Source of the DNA: JAJFJD01 sp965228695
GTDB lineage: Bacteria; Pseudomonadota; Alphaproteobacteria; UBA8366
Direction: 5' to 3'
Assembly: GCA_965228695.1 (NCBI GenBank)
Contig: CBDDIB010000002.1
Span: 3,348,001 to 3,412,000 of the forward strand
Length of the DNA: 64,000 nt
The notes under the pieces are model-generated. The model did not search any database. It saw only the letters and a list, made by a program, of their open reading frames with translations, and was not told the origin of the DNA. Shown here piece by piece: positions 53,819 to 63,034 of the stretch. The position numbers and the translations under genes are program-made. The first letter of the stretch is position 1. The number at the start of each line of letters is the position of its first letter.

Positions 53819-54646
53819 ATCCTGGACATATTGCCAGGCCACGCGGCCCGACCGGGCGCCGCGGGTGACCGACCATTCCTTCGCTTCCGCCTTCCAATCG
53901 ATATCGGCGGTCTTGAGGCCGTAATGCGCGATGTAGCCTTCGATCATCGCGAAGAAGGTATCCTGGTCGCAGTTGTGGAAGCCGAGCCAAAGGCCGAACC
54001 GGTCCGACAGCGACACTTTCTCCTCGACCGCCTCCGAGGGGTTGATCGCCGTGGAACGCTCGTTTTCCATCATATCACGCGGCAGCAGGTGCCGCCGGTT
54101 GGAGGTCGCGTAGAAAATCACGTTGCTCGGGCGGCCTTCGATCCCGCCTTCCAGCATCGCTTTCAGGGATTTGTAGCTGGCGTCGTCGCCGTCGAAGGAC
54201 AGGTCGTCGCAGAAGACGATGCAGCGGCGATTGCTGCCGCGGAGCAAGCTCAGAAGATGCGGCAGGCTCGGGATGTCCTCGCGATGGATTTCGACCAGGG
54301 CCAGGCTGCGGCCGTCTTCCGCATTGATCTCGGCATGAACGGCCTTCACCAGCGAACTTTTACCCGTGCCGCGCGCGCCCCACAGCAGGGCGTTGTTGGC
54401 GGGAAGACCGTCGGCAAAGCGCCGGGTGTTCTCCAGCAGGATATCAACCTGACGTCCTATGCCTTTGAGAAGATTAATATCGATGCGGTTGACCACGGGA
54501 ACCGGATCGAGGGTGTTGGCCTCGGCACGCCATACGAAGGCGTCGGCGGCGTCGAAATCCGCGGCGGCGGCGGTCTCCGGGGCCAAACGCTCCAGCGCGT
54601 CGGCGATCCGCGTTAACAGGGTATGGGTCTTGTTATTGTCGTCCAT
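53780..54646 (-). CDS. DUF815 family AAA-like ATPase
   Basis: This 288-residue ATP-binding protein has Walker A GARGTGKSSLVKA near residue 103 and a Walker B-type stretch CIVFCDDLSFD. Sensor-like YATSNRRHLLP and DRFGLWLGFHNC follow; together they are diagnostic of DUF815. The function of the family is unknown. ATG at 54646 begins MDDNNKTHTLL; longer readings add a basic tail. Its 3' end overlaps the nlpD 3' end by 39 bases in convergent orientation. It is divergent from yajC. Confidence 0.92.
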   Translation of the reverse strand: MDDNNKTHTLLTRIADALERLAPETAAAADFDAADAFVWRAEANTLDPVPVVNRIDINLLKGIGRQVDILLENTRRFADGLPANNALLWGARGTGKSSLVKAVHAEINAEDGRSLALVEIHREDIPSLPHLLSLLRGSNRRCIVFCDDLSFDGDDASYKSLKAMLEGGIEGRPSNVIFYATSNRRHLLPRDMMENERSTAINPSEAVEEKVSLSDRFGLWLGFHNCDQDTFFAMIEGYIAHYGLKTADIDWKAEAKEWSVTRGARSGRVAWQYVQDLAGRLGQHLDGS

Positions 54647-54758
54647 CGCATCGATATACCGGAAATGGCGTGCTTTTTCACGCCGGCGGCGGACCCTAGC
54701 GATGGGAGGGGCGGCCGTCAATTATCGGGCGGCGTGGCGGATCGGGCGTTTAGCTCGA

Positions 54759-54786
54759 TTGAAATTACGGCACGGACCGGTATAGT
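54759..54786 (+). promoter_or_regulatory. Sigma70-type promoter of yajC-secDF
   Basis: TTGAAA (54759-54764), 16-base spacer, TATAGT (54781-54786). Transcription would start near 54793, about 38 bases before the yajC ATG, leaving room for the GGGAG ribosome binding site. It is one of the best promoter matches in the window. Confidence 0.6.
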
Positions 54787-54830
54787 CCGCTCTCTGTGCA
54801 CAAGCGTGCAAGCCCATCTGGGAGACTTTG

Positions 54831-55205
54831 ATGTTTATTTCGACTGCTTGGGCCCAGGGGGCCGGCGGTGGCGGGGGCGGCCTTCTGGAGGCGATGATCC
54901 CGCTGGTGCTTATTTTCGCCGTTTTCTACTTCCTTCTGATCCGGCCGCAACAAAAGAAGATGAAGGCTCATCGGGAGATGCTCACCGCGGTGCGGCGGGG
55001 TGACAAGATCATCACCGGCGGCGGCATTTACGGGACCGTGACCAAGGTGGTCAACGAGAACGAACTGGTTGTGCAGATCGCGGACGGCGTACGGATCCGC
55101 GTTTCGCGGGGCACGATCGCCGAAGTCTTATCGAAGACCGAGCCGGTGCAAGCCGAAAAGAAGGAAAAGAGCGGCAAAGCCGCCGGCGATGCCAAGGCGA
55201 GCTAG
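54831..55205 (+). CDS. yajC: Preprotein translocase subunit YajC
   Basis: This 124-residue single-span inner-membrane protein associates with SecDF. A short Gly-rich N-terminus precedes the helix IPLVLIFAVFYFLLIRPQQKK, with the invariant RPQQKK. The domain RRGDKIITGGGIYGTVTKV follows, and the tail is Lys/Glu/Ala-rich. GGGAGA before the ATG supports the start. It heads yajC-secD-secF. Confidence 0.96.
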   Translation: MFISTAWAQGAGGGGGGLLEAMIPLVLIFAVFYFLLIRPQQKKMKAHREMLTAVRRGDKIITGGGIYGTVTKVVNENELVVQIADGVRIRVSRGTIAEVLSKTEPVQAEKKEKSGKAAGDAKAS

Positions 55206-55238
55206 ACCGGTTCCGGACCTTACCTGAAACAGAGGCCT

Positions 55239-56804
55239 ATGCTAGATTTCCCAACCTGGAAGCGTATCCTTGTCCTGGCCGTTTGCCTGCTGGGCGTTGT
55301 CTATGCCATCCCGAATTTTCTGCCGAGCGGATCGCTCGAAGGCGGGCCGGATTGGGCACCGGGCAAGCGCATCAATCTCGGCCTCGACCTTCAAGGCGGT
55401 GCGCATCTGCTGATGCAGGTGGACACCGACGGTTACGTCAACGACATCCTCGACAAGAGTTACAAGGCGACGATCCGGACGGCCATGCGCAGCGAGCGGG
55501 TTCGCGGCACCGTCACGCTCGAAGGTCGCGATTTGATCTTCCAGATACAGGACGAGGACAAGGCCGACGCGGTCCGGTCGCGCATTCGGCTCGAGAATCC
55601 CGATCTGCTGATCTCTTCGGAGGGTGGCGGTAAATTCCGCGCCAGCCTGTCGGAGCAGGCGCTGCGCGACCGCATCACGACGGTCATCGGGCAGTCGATC
55701 GAGGTCATCCGCCGCCGGATCGACGAATTGGGAACCCGCGAGCCGATCATCCAGCGCCAGGGCGAGGACCGGATTTTGATCCAGGTTCCGGGCGCGCGCG
55801 ACACCGAACGGCTGAAGGCCACGATCGGCAAGACCGCCAAGATGACCTTCCACATGATCAACATGGCCTGCGATCCGAATGGGGCGCGGGTGCCGCCGGG
55901 ATCGCAGCTGCTGCCGTCGGACGAACTGGGGCCCGACGGCCAGCCGTTCCAATACTGCATTCACCGGCGCGTGCGGCTCAGCGGCCAAAACCTGGTGGAC
56001 GCGCAACCGAGTTTCCAGGACAGCCAGCCGGTCGTCAGCTTCCGCTTCGACACGCGCGGCGCCCGGATTTTCGGCGATATCACGTCGAAGAACGTCGGCC
56101 GTCTGTTCGCTGTCGTGCTCGACGGCAAGGTTATTTCGGCGCCGCGGATCAACGAACCGATTCTCGGCGGATCCGGCATCATCCAGGGCAACTTCACCAC
56201 ACAGAGCTCGCGGGACCTCGCGGTGCTGTTGCGCGCCGGGGCGCTGCCGGCCGACTTGACCTATCTGGAAGAGCGGTCCGTCGGGCCGGGTCTTGGCCAG
56301 GATTCGATCGACGCCGGCAAGATTGCCAGCATCATCGGCATGGTTCTGGTGGTGGTCTTCATGATCGTCACCTACGGCCTGTTCGGGGTCATGGCGAATG
56401 TGGCGCTGGCATTTAACGTCGCCTTGATCTTCGGATTATTGTCCTTCCTTCAGGCCACGCTGACGCTGCCCGGTATCGCCGGGATCGTCTTGACCATGGG
56501 CATGGCGGTTGATGCGAACGTGCTGATCTTCGAACGCATACGGGAAGAGACCAACGCCGGGCGATCACCGCTAAACGCGGTGGACGCGGGCTACCGGCGT
56601 GCGCTGACGACGATTATCGACTCGAACCTGACGACGCTGATCGCCGCGATCCTTCTGTTCGCATTCGGATCGGGGCCCATCAAGGGTTTCGCCGTCACAC
56701 TGTCGATTGGAATCATGACCTCGATGTTCACCGCCATCATGGTGACACGCTTCCAGGTCGTTTTGTGGCTGCGCAGACGCCGCCCGCAACTTTTGCCGAT
56801 TTGA
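55239..56804 (+). CDS. secD: Protein translocase subunit SecD
   Basis: This 521-residue inner-membrane protein with six predicted helices and a large periplasmic P1 domain between helix 1 and 2 uses the proton gradient to help pull exported proteins through SecYEG. GLDLQGGAHLLMQVDTDG opens the periplasmic part, RRIDELGTREPIIQRQGEDR follows, and GMAVDANVLIFERIREE is the conserved helix 4 region with the essential Asp. The length is typical for alphaproteobacteria, shorter than E. coli SecD. Confidence 0.97.
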   Translation: MLDFPTWKRILVLAVCLLGVVYAIPNFLPSGSLEGGPDWAPGKRINLGLDLQGGAHLLMQVDTDGYVNDILDKSYKATIRTAMRSERVRGTVTLEGRDLIFQIQDEDKADAVRSRIRLENPDLLISSEGGGKFRASLSEQALRDRITTVIGQSIEVIRRRIDELGTREPIIQRQGEDRILIQVPGARDTERLKATIGKTAKMTFHMINMACDPNGARVPPGSQLLPSDELGPDGQPFQYCIHRRVRLSGQNLVDAQPSFQDSQPVVSFRFDTRGARIFGDITSKNVGRLFAVVLDGKVISAPRINEPILGGSGIIQGNFTTQSSRDLAVLLRAGALPADLTYLEERSVGPGLGQDSIDAGKIASIIGMVLVVVFMIVTYGLFGVMANVALAFNVALIFGLLSFLQATLTLPGIAGIVLTMGMAVDANVLIFERIREETNAGRSPLNAVDAGYRRALTTIIDSNLTTLIAAILLFAFGSGPIKGFAVTLSIGIMTSMFTAIMVTRFQVVLWLRRRRPQLLPI

Positions 56805-56826
56805 TCCGGGCCGGAGGACGTTTGGT

Positions 56827-57756
56827 ATGAAGACCCTTAAGTTGGTTCCCGCCGGGACGAAGATCGATTTCATCGGCAAACGCTTCATCGCGATGGGGTT
56901 GTCGATCTTCCTGATCGTCGCGTCGATCGGTCTCTACACGACCAAGGGATTGAATCTCGGTATTGATTTCCTGGGCGGCATCATGCTGGAAATCGAAACC
57001 AAGGGGCCGGCCGATCTCGGGGATCTGCGGGGCAAGGTCGGCGGTCTCGGCCTCGGGGACGTCAGCCTGCAGGAATTCGGCTCGCCGGAAGTGGTGTTGC
57101 TCCGCGTCCAGCGGCAAGAGGGCGGCGACAACGCACAACAGGAAGCCGTGGCCAAGATCAAGGGCGCCATCGGCAATCAGGTGGTGGAATACCGGCGGAC
57201 CGAGCTGGTCGGGCCCACGGTCGGCGCGGAACTGCAGGAATCGGCCATTTGGGCCGTGATCGCCGCCATCGGCGCGATCCTTTTGTATATCTGGTTCCGG
57301 TTCGAGTGGCAGTTCGGGGTCGGCGCGGTGATCGCGTTGACGCATGACGTGATCACGACGATCGGGCTGTTTTCGCTTATCGCCCTCGAATTCAACCTGG
57401 CGACGGTCGCTGCGGTATTGACGATCGCGGGTTATTCGATCAATGACACGGTCGTCGTCTATGACCGCGTGCGGGAGAATCTGCGGAAATACAAGAAGAT
57501 GCCGCTGCCCGACGTGTTCAACCAATCGATCAACGAGACCTTATCCCGGACGGTCATGACGAGTGTGACCACCTTGCTGGCGTTGGGGGCGTTGTACACC
57601 TTCGGCGGAGAGGTCATTCGCGGCTTCACCATTGCCTTGATCTGGGGCGTCATCATCGGAACCTATTCGTCGGTGGCGCTTGCGGTGCCGCTGCTGTTGT
57701 ATCTCAACGTGCATCGCGGCGACGAGCCGAGCAGCGCCCAAGAGGTGACGCCCTAG
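56827..57756 (+). CDS. secF: Protein translocase subunit SecF
   Basis: This 309-residue partner of SecD has six predicted helices. LGIDFLGGIMLEIETKG is the N-terminal SecF motif, and TIAGYSINDTVVVYDRVRENL matches the conserved helix 4 region. It starts 22 bases after secD. An Mth938-domain gene follows 18 bases later, an arrangement seen in other alphaproteobacteria. Confidence 0.97.
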   Translation: MKTLKLVPAGTKIDFIGKRFIAMGLSIFLIVASIGLYTTKGLNLGIDFLGGIMLEIETKGPADLGDLRGKVGGLGLGDVSLQEFGSPEVVLLRVQRQEGGDNAQQEAVAKIKGAIGNQVVEYRRTELVGPTVGAELQESAIWAVIAAIGAILLYIWFRFEWQFGVGAVIALTHDVITTIGLFSLIALEFNLATVAAVLTIAGYSINDTVVVYDRVRENLRKYKKMPLPDVFNQSINETLSRTVMTSVTTLLALGALYTFGGEVIRGFTIALIWGVIIGTYSSVALAVPLLLYLNVHRGDEPSSAQEVTP

Positions 57757-57774
57757 CGGGCGGACCGCCGATCC

Positions 57775-58155
57775 ATGGAATTCTCGACCACGGCCCCTGA
57801 AAACCGCCAGGTCATCGAAAGTTATGGCGCGGGGCGGTTTCGCGTGTCGGGGGTGGAACACAGCGGCTCGGTCCTGGTGTTTCAGGACCGGACGATTCCC
57901 TGGAACGTCGCCCGGATGGGCGACCTGGCGGCCGACAGTTTCGCCTCGGTCGTTGCGGCGGAACCATCCGTTGAAATTCTGGTTCTGGGATGCGGCGAAA
58001 CGCTGCAATTCCTGACGCCGGACCTGCGGTCCGTCCTTCGCGGACACGCGATCGGATGCGACGTCATGGACACGGGCGCGGCCTGCCGGACCTATAACAT
58101 ACTGATTGCCGAAGAACGCCGTGTTGCCGCGGCGTTGATCGCATTGCCGGCCTGA
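57775..58155 (+). CDS. Mth938-like domain protein (DUF498)
   Basis: This 126-residue protein of the Mth938/Xcc1710 fold has the blocks VIESYGAGRFRVSG, GSVLVFQDRTIPWNV, EILVLGCGETLQFL and MDTGAACRTYNILIAEER. The eukaryotic relative NDUFAF3 is a complex I assembly factor. That is notable because an NDUFAF6-like gene lies about 800 bases downstream. The molecular function in bacteria is not settled. It is the last gene of the yajC-secDF operon, before a terminator. Confidence 0.9.
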   Translation: MEFSTTAPENRQVIESYGAGRFRVSGVEHSGSVLVFQDRTIPWNVARMGDLAADSFASVVAAEPSVEILVLGCGETLQFLTPDLRSVLRGHAIGCDVMDTGAACRTYNILIAEERRVAAALIALPA

Positions 58156-58178
58156 CCCACCGAAGCCGGTCCAACGAA

Positions 58179-58202
58179 AAACGGAGCCCGAAGGCTCCGT
58201 TT
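58179..58202. terminator. Bidirectional terminator between the secF operon and PuuD-like gene
   Basis: AAACGGAGCC and GGCTCCGTTT form a 10-bp perfect stem with a CGAA loop. Read leftward it is followed by TTCG; read rightward by CCCG. It sits between convergent units, 23 bases past the Mth938-domain gene stop and 26 bases past the stop of the leftward membrane-protein gene, and can serve both. Confidence 0.75.
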
Positions 58203-58228
58203 CCCGTCGAATCCGGCTGGAAAGCCGA

Positions 58229-58831
58229 TTAAGAGGTTCCGAACAGGTTCTGCGCGGACACCATGGCGAACAGCATGGGGACCGACAGCAACGTGTTGGT
58301 GCGCGAGAACAGCATCGCGGTGCGGGCCGACGCGGCTTTCGTCGCGTCATCCGCCTCGACGATGCCGAGCGCTTTCTGTTGGGCCGGCCAGATGATGAAC
58401 CAAACATTGAACCACATGATGATTCCCATCCACATGCCGATACCGATCATGGTATGGCCCAGCGCGCCGCTCGTGGCGCCGACGGCAAGGGCGTCGATCA
58501 AATAGCCGTTCAGCATCGCCAGGATCAGCCCGGTGATGAGCGTGCCCATGGCGCCCCAACGGAACCACCAGAGCGCGGCCGGCGCGATGACCTTGCCGAT
58601 CGCCGGTTTCTGCTCGTCCGGAATGTTGGGCATGTTCGGGATTTGAACGAAATTGAAGTACCAGAGTATGCCGATCCACATCACGCCGCTCAAAACATGG
58701 AGCCAGCGGAACAGGAATTTCCAGAATGCTATGTTGTCGAACTGCTGCGTCGCATATATGCCGAACAGTATTGCCGCGAGAATGAATCCCGCGGTCACGG
58801 TCCTGGACAATGATGTAAGAATTGCAGCCAT
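58229..58831 (-). CDS. PuuD-like urate hydroxylase N-terminal domain membrane protein
   Basis: This 200-residue protein has about five membrane helices. FWKFLFRWLHVLSGVMWIG with a His in the helix, the segment WYFNFVQIPNMP, and the later GHTMIGIGMWMGIIMWFNVWF are typical of the integral domain of PuuD urate hydroxylases. The C-terminal cytochrome c domain of full PuuD is absent, and no other purine-degradation genes are near, so urate oxidation is uncertain; many proteobacteria have such stand-alone proteins. ATG at 58831 follows GGGGGAGAAAG. Confidence 0.82.
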   Translation of the reverse strand: MAAILTSLSRTVTAGFILAAILFGIYATQQFDNIAFWKFLFRWLHVLSGVMWIGILWYFNFVQIPNMPNIPDEQKPAIGKVIAPAALWWFRWGAMGTLITGLILAMLNGYLIDALAVGATSGALGHTMIGIGMWMGIIMWFNVWFIIWPAQQKALGIVEADDATKAASARTAMLFSRTNTLLSVPMLFAMVSAQNLFGTS

Positions 58832-58926
58832 GTCTTTCTTTCTCCCCCAAGGTGCGATTGCGACTAAATATAGCACAGGCTCGACATTCGGCTAGTCGGG
58901 TCAGGGAAAAGGGAAATTTCAACGTA

Positions 58927-59787
58927 ATGCCAACCGAACCCGGCGCCATGCGGAACCTTTCATACTGCGGGAATGAGGTGCGGCGGTACGATCCGGACCG
59001 CTTCGCGACCGCAATATTGGCACCGGAAGGGTGCCGGGAGGGCCTGTTCAGCCTCTACGCCTTCAATCTCGAAGTCGCGAAAACGCGGGAAGCGGTCAGC
59101 GAACCGATGCTGGGCGAAATCCGGCTGCAATGGTGGCGCGAGGCGATCGAGGGCATTTATGCCGGGACGCCGCGCCGGCACGAGGTTGTTCTGGGACTGG
59201 CCAAAGCGTTGGAAAAACACGGGCTGACGCGGCAGTGCTTCGATGATCTAATCGAGGCACGCGCGGCGGACCTTTCCGACGAGCCGCCCGAGTCGGTGGC
59301 GGCCCTCGTCGGATATGCGAAAGGGACGTCGGTACCCATAATCCTTTTAGCGCTCGAAATGCTCGGTGTTAGGTCCCCCGTCACGACGAGCGCAGCGCAT
59401 CACATCGGAATAGCCTGGGCATTAACCGGCCTCGTGCGCGCGATGCCGTTTCATCTATCGCAACGGCGGGTCTACATGCCGGACGAGCTTGTGCGCCGGC
59501 ATGGAATTGACCGCCGAAATCTCATGGAGATGCGGCCAGAACCCGCCATTGCCGCAGCCGTCAGTGACATCGCCGCAAGGGCAAGGCGGCGTTTGGAGAA
59601 GGCGCGGGCGCTCCGGGGCGACATCCCGAAAAAGGCGCTTCCGGCATTATTGCCGGCAGCGATCGCCGAACTGCATCTTCGGCGGTTGGCGAAGGTCGGA
59701 TACGATCCGTTCGATACCCGCCTTACAATGCCGGTCCGGTTTCTTGGCATTCGTTTGGCTTGGAAAATGATGGCCGGACGATACTGA
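58927..59787 (+). CDS. NDUFAF6-like squalene/phytoene synthase-fold protein
   Basis: This 286-residue member of the squalene/phytoene synthase superfamily lacks the DxxxD catalytic motifs of true synthases; the first motif position reads FNLEVAKTREAVSE. Its order of blocks (MLGEIRLQWWREAIEGIY, HHIGIAWALTGLVRAMPFH, RRVYMPDELVRRHGI) follows mitochondrial NDUFAF6, a complex I assembly factor, as I recall that sequence. A role in respiratory complex I biogenesis rather than terpenoid synthesis is inferred. The start at 58927 or 58948 is plausible. It is divergent from the PuuD-like gene. Confidence 0.85.
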   Translation: MPTEPGAMRNLSYCGNEVRRYDPDRFATAILAPEGCREGLFSLYAFNLEVAKTREAVSEPMLGEIRLQWWREAIEGIYAGTPRRHEVVLGLAKALEKHGLTRQCFDDLIEARAADLSDEPPESVAALVGYAKGTSVPIILLALEMLGVRSPVTTSAAHHIGIAWALTGLVRAMPFHLSQRRVYMPDELVRRHGIDRRNLMEMRPEPAIAAAVSDIAARARRRLEKARALRGDIPKKALPALLPAAIAELHLRRLAKVGYDPFDTRLTMPVRFLGIRLAWKMMAGRY

Positions 59788-59792
59788 CCCGG

Positions 59793-61151
59793 TTATTCGG
59801 CGGCGGCCTGGGCGCCGTTCAGCCAGCGATCGAGATCGGAAAGGGCGCGCTGCGAATAGGCGCGCTTCCGGTCGCGGCCGCGCAGGCGGCGCTTGCCGGT
59901 TCCCGCATTTTGCAGCGGCGGGAATAGTCCGAAATTCACGTTCATCGGTTGGAAGCTGTCGGCCACGGCGCCGCCGGTAATGTGGGTGAGGAGCGCGCCG
60001 AGCGCCGTGGTCTCGGGCGGCGGCGATTGCGAAACGGCCCGTTCGTCCGCCGCGGCGAAGCGGCCCGCGAGCAATCCGATGGCGGCGGATTCGACGTATC
60101 CTTCGACCCCGGTCACCTGGCCCGCAAACCGTAGATGCGGGGCTTTGTTGAGCCGCAGGGTCGCATCCAAAAGGCGCGGGCTGTTGAGGAAGGTGTTCCG
60201 ATGTATGCCGCCGAGCCGGGCGAACCGTGCGTTTTCCAGACCCGGTATCGCGGAAAAAATCCGCTTTTGCTCCGCGTAGTTCATCTTCGTCTGGAAGCCG
60301 ACCATGTTGTAGAGCGTTCCCAGCGCATTGTCCTGGCGAAGCTGGACAACGGCATAAGGCTTCTCCGGCGCATGGGGGTTGGTCAGGCCGACCGGTTTCA
60401 TCGGGCCGAACCGCAGGGTTTCGGGGCCGCGCTCCGCCATCACCTCGATCGGCAGGCAGCCTTCGAAATAGGGCGTAATCGCTTCCCACTCGCGGAACTC
60501 GATCTTTTCGGACCCGATCAGGCCGTCGATGAACTCTTTGTATTGCGCTTCGCTGAGCGGGCAGTTGACGTAATCGTCGCCGTCGCCCTTGTCGTAGCGG
60601 GATTGCATCCAGGCTTTCGACATGTCGATCGAGTCGCGGTAAACGATCGGCGCGATCGCGTCGAAAAAGGCCAGTTCCTCCTCGCCGGTAAGGTCCGAGA
60701 CCGCCTCGCTGAGGGCGGGGGATGTCAGCGGTCCGGTGGCGACGATGACCGACCCCCAATCGGCCGGCGGTAATTCATTGACTTCACGCCGCTCGACCGT
60801 GACCAGCGGTTCGATGTCGAGGGCTTCGGTGACGGCGTCGCTGAACCTTTCCCGGTCCACGGCGAGCGCGCCCCCGGCGGGCAACCGGGTCTTGTCCGCC
60901 ATCGACAGAATGAGCGATCCGCAACGGCGCATTTCTTCGTGCAGCAGGCCGACCGCATTGAATTCGGCATCGTCCGAGCGAAAGGAGTTGGAGCAGACGA
61001 GTTCCGCCAAGCCGTCTGTCTGGTGGGCGTCGGTTGCGACCTGGGGCCGCATCTCGTACAGAACGGAAGGAATGGCCCGGCGCGCAAGTTGCCACGCGGC
61101 CTCGCATCCGGCGAGACCGCCGCCGACGATATGAACGGGTCGTTGCGGCAC
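59793..61151 (-). CDS. trmFO: Methylenetetrahydrofolate-tRNA-(uracil-5-)-methyltransferase TrmFO
   Basis: This 452-residue flavoprotein makes the T54 methyl group of tRNA using methylenetetrahydrofolate. The FAD-binding start VHIVGGGLAGCEAAWQLARR is diagnostic, as are EMRP, AELVCSNSFRSD and LGGIHRNTFLNSP. The length is usual. TrmFO is found in bacteria that lack the SAM-dependent TrmA enzyme. The 3' end is 5 bases from the stop of the NDUFAF6-like gene. Confidence 0.97.
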   Translation of the reverse strand: MPQRPVHIVGGGLAGCEAAWQLARRAIPSVLYEMRPQVATDAHQTDGLAELVCSNSFRSDDAEFNAVGLLHEEMRRCGSLILSMADKTRLPAGGALAVDRERFSDAVTEALDIEPLVTVERREVNELPPADWGSVIVATGPLTSPALSEAVSDLTGEEELAFFDAIAPIVYRDSIDMSKAWMQSRYDKGDGDDYVNCPLSEAQYKEFIDGLIGSEKIEFREWEAITPYFEGCLPIEVMAERGPETLRFGPMKPVGLTNPHAPEKPYAVVQLRQDNALGTLYNMVGFQTKMNYAEQKRIFSAIPGLENARFARLGGIHRNTFLNSPRLLDATLRLNKAPHLRFAGQVTGVEGYVESAAIGLLAGRFAAADERAVSQSPPPETTALGALLTHITGGAVADSFQPMNVNFGLFPPLQNAGTGKRRLRGRDRKRAYSQRALSDLDRWLNGAQAAAE

Positions 61152-61232
61152 CGTGGGTGTCCTCTAAGTCCTGAATGGTGAGAAATCAGGCCCTATGTCG
61201 CGCAGCCATAACGCGATTGCAAGGACTCCGTC

Positions 61233-61544
61233 CTACGGCCTGTCACCCGGCCAATCGGCAAAGGGGAAGGGCATCTCGTCCGTGTTGAAGGTCAGGAACC
61301 GGACGACCTGATAGATGAACCGGCCCAGTTTTTCGCCGAAATCCGTCAATCGCTCGTTGCGGGTACCGGTAAACAGGGTCGAGAGAAACTGCAGTATGGC
61401 GACGGCCAACAAGACGATCTTGGAGATATAGAGGATCACCACAAAGAGCGCCATAAAGACCAGGCGCAGCCATGTACTGCGGGATTTCAGGTGTTCCTTG
61501 ACGTCGTTGCCGGCCCCGGGGCCGTGGTTGATTTGCTCACTCAT
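61233..61544 (-). CDS. DUF4389 domain membrane protein
   Basis: This 103-residue protein has a hydrophilic N-terminus, one or two membrane helices (LRLVFMALFVVILYISKIVL and LAVAILQFLSTLF) and the conserved stretch RNERLTDFGEKLGRFIYQVV followed by RFLTFNTDEMPFPFADWP, which marks DUF4389. The function is unknown. ATG at 61544 is preferred over a start 42 bases upstream because the family begins near there. Confidence 0.85.
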   Translation of the reverse strand: MSEQINHGPGAGNDVKEHLKSRSTWLRLVFMALFVVILYISKIVLLAVAILQFLSTLFTGTRNERLTDFGEKLGRFIYQVVRFLTFNTDEMPFPFADWPGDRP

Positions 61545-61646
61545 CGAATTCCGTCCTTCGACTGTCTGCCGATCAATAAATCGCACCCATTAAATGGGGA
61601 GGGCGGCCGATGGCTGCAAGCCGTGCGCGGCGCGAACCCACGGGAC

Positions 61647-62846
61647 CTATCGATGGCCGATCACCGTGTCCACCGTGGGCTTGAGCGAATAAGCACGCTG
61701 GTCGGCCGTGATGCCTTTCAGGGCGTGGTTCCCCAGATCGACGAATTCCCTGCGGCTGTGCCGTACGAACGCGTCGGACAGGATGAGCGTCTGACTCAGC
61801 CGGGAGGACAGGTCCTGTAGCCGGCTGACCAGATTGACGTCGCGGCCGATCACGGTGAAATCGAGCCGGTGCTCCGACCCGACATTCCCGAAGACCACAT
61901 CGCCGACATGGAGCGCGACCCCGAAATCGACCGGCGGGTCGCCGGCGGCCTGCCGTGAGGCGCTGAGCGACAGCACGTTCTCGACCGCGTTTTCAGCGGC
62001 GGCCAAGGCGACCTCGCAAACGACATCGGCCGCCACCGCCCGTGACGGAAGTGGAAATACGGCGAGGACGGCATCACCGATGAATTTTAGGACCTCGCCG
62101 CCGCCTTCCTCGACCGGTCCGACGATGCACTCGAAATAGGCGTTCAGCAGGGAGATCAGGTCGTCGCTGCGCAAATGTTCCGACAATTGGGTGAACTGGC
62201 GCAGATCGGCATACCACAGCACGGCGTTGATGCATTTCCCGGTGCCGCGGGCGATTTCGCCGGACAGGACCTGCCGTCCGGCCGACGGTCCGACATAAGT
62301 GTCGAGCATGGTGTGGACCATTTGGTCCAGCACCAGCACTTCGATTTGCAGGGAGGCTGCGGTTAGGACGGATTCGACGAGCGCCAGGTTATCGTCCTTG
62401 AAGCCGCCGTCGCAATCGGTCGCGATGCTGAGCGCTTGCCGGTCGCCGCCCCGGAACGGGATCGGAAAGATCGCGTAGTCGGTGAACCCTTCTTCCTGCA
62501 AGTCCTGGAGGATGGGGAATTCCAGAGCGGTGTCGTCGGGATCGATGCCGCGGTGAATCATTGGCGATCCGTCGAAGATCATACGCACCGGGCTATTTTC
62601 GTAGGCGGCGCTCTCGAGCGGTGTATTGGTCCGGTAGAATCGGCGCATCTCAACGCCGGTTCGGCGCCATTCGAAACTCCGCGCCAGATATTCCGGATGA
62701 AGCTCATGCACGCTCAACGAGGCGCGCCGAATCGGAACGCCCTTTTCGACCAGTCGTTCGCAAGTCCCTTTGAAGAGACCGCCGAGCGTCAAATCGCGCG
62801 CCCCGCCATGCAGCCAACGCAGTATATCGACCGGCACGTCGATCAT
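61647..62846 (-). CDS. Class III adenylate cyclase with N-terminal sensor-like region
   Basis: This 399-residue protein has a class III nucleotidyl cyclase domain at its C-terminus (about 205-390). The metal-binding Asp residues are in LWYADLRQFTQLSEHL and KFIGDAVLAVFP. Adenine-selecting Lys is in GEVLKFIGD and Asp in LDFTVIGRDVNLVSRL, where the transition-state Asn and Arg are also present. All key residues are thus intact, and cAMP synthesis is expected. The first 190 residues are soluble, without a membrane helix, and may be a GAF-like sensor (AIFPIPFRGGDRQALSIATD); the ligand is unknown. Confidence 0.9.
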   Translation of the reverse strand: MIDVPVDILRWLHGGARDLTLGGLFKGTCERLVEKGVPIRRASLSVHELHPEYLARSFEWRRTGVEMRRFYRTNTPLESAAYENSPVRMIFDGSPMIHRGIDPDDTALEFPILQDLQEEGFTDYAIFPIPFRGGDRQALSIATDCDGGFKDDNLALVESVLTAASLQIEVLVLDQMVHTMLDTYVGPSAGRQVLSGEIARGTGKCINAVLWYADLRQFTQLSEHLRSDDLISLLNAYFECIVGPVEEGGGEVLKFIGDAVLAVFPLPSRAVAADVVCEVALAAAENAVENVLSLSASRQAAGDPPVDFGVALHVGDVVFGNVGSEHRLDFTVIGRDVNLVSRLQDLSSRLSQTLILSDAFVRHSRREFVDLGNHALKGITADQRAYSLKPTVDTVIGHR

Positions 62847-63034
62847 GTCCTAACCCCTTCCCAAGCGGCTATTTCCGGCTGTCGAAGCAGATGTAGAGAC
62901 GATACCTCAAATTGCGAACCCTACTAGGGTAACGTGTCCGTGAGGGAGCGGCCTACACGTGCCGATTGACGGGACGAAGGCATGATGGAAAGCTGACCAT
63001 ACTGCGAAATCTGTCGACCACAGGAGACTGTCTG

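Noticed and set aside
58927..59787. Calling this a true phytoene or squalene synthase
   Set aside because: The Asp-rich catalytic motifs are missing and no carotenoid or hopanoid genes are adjacent; the block order fits NDUFAF6 better.
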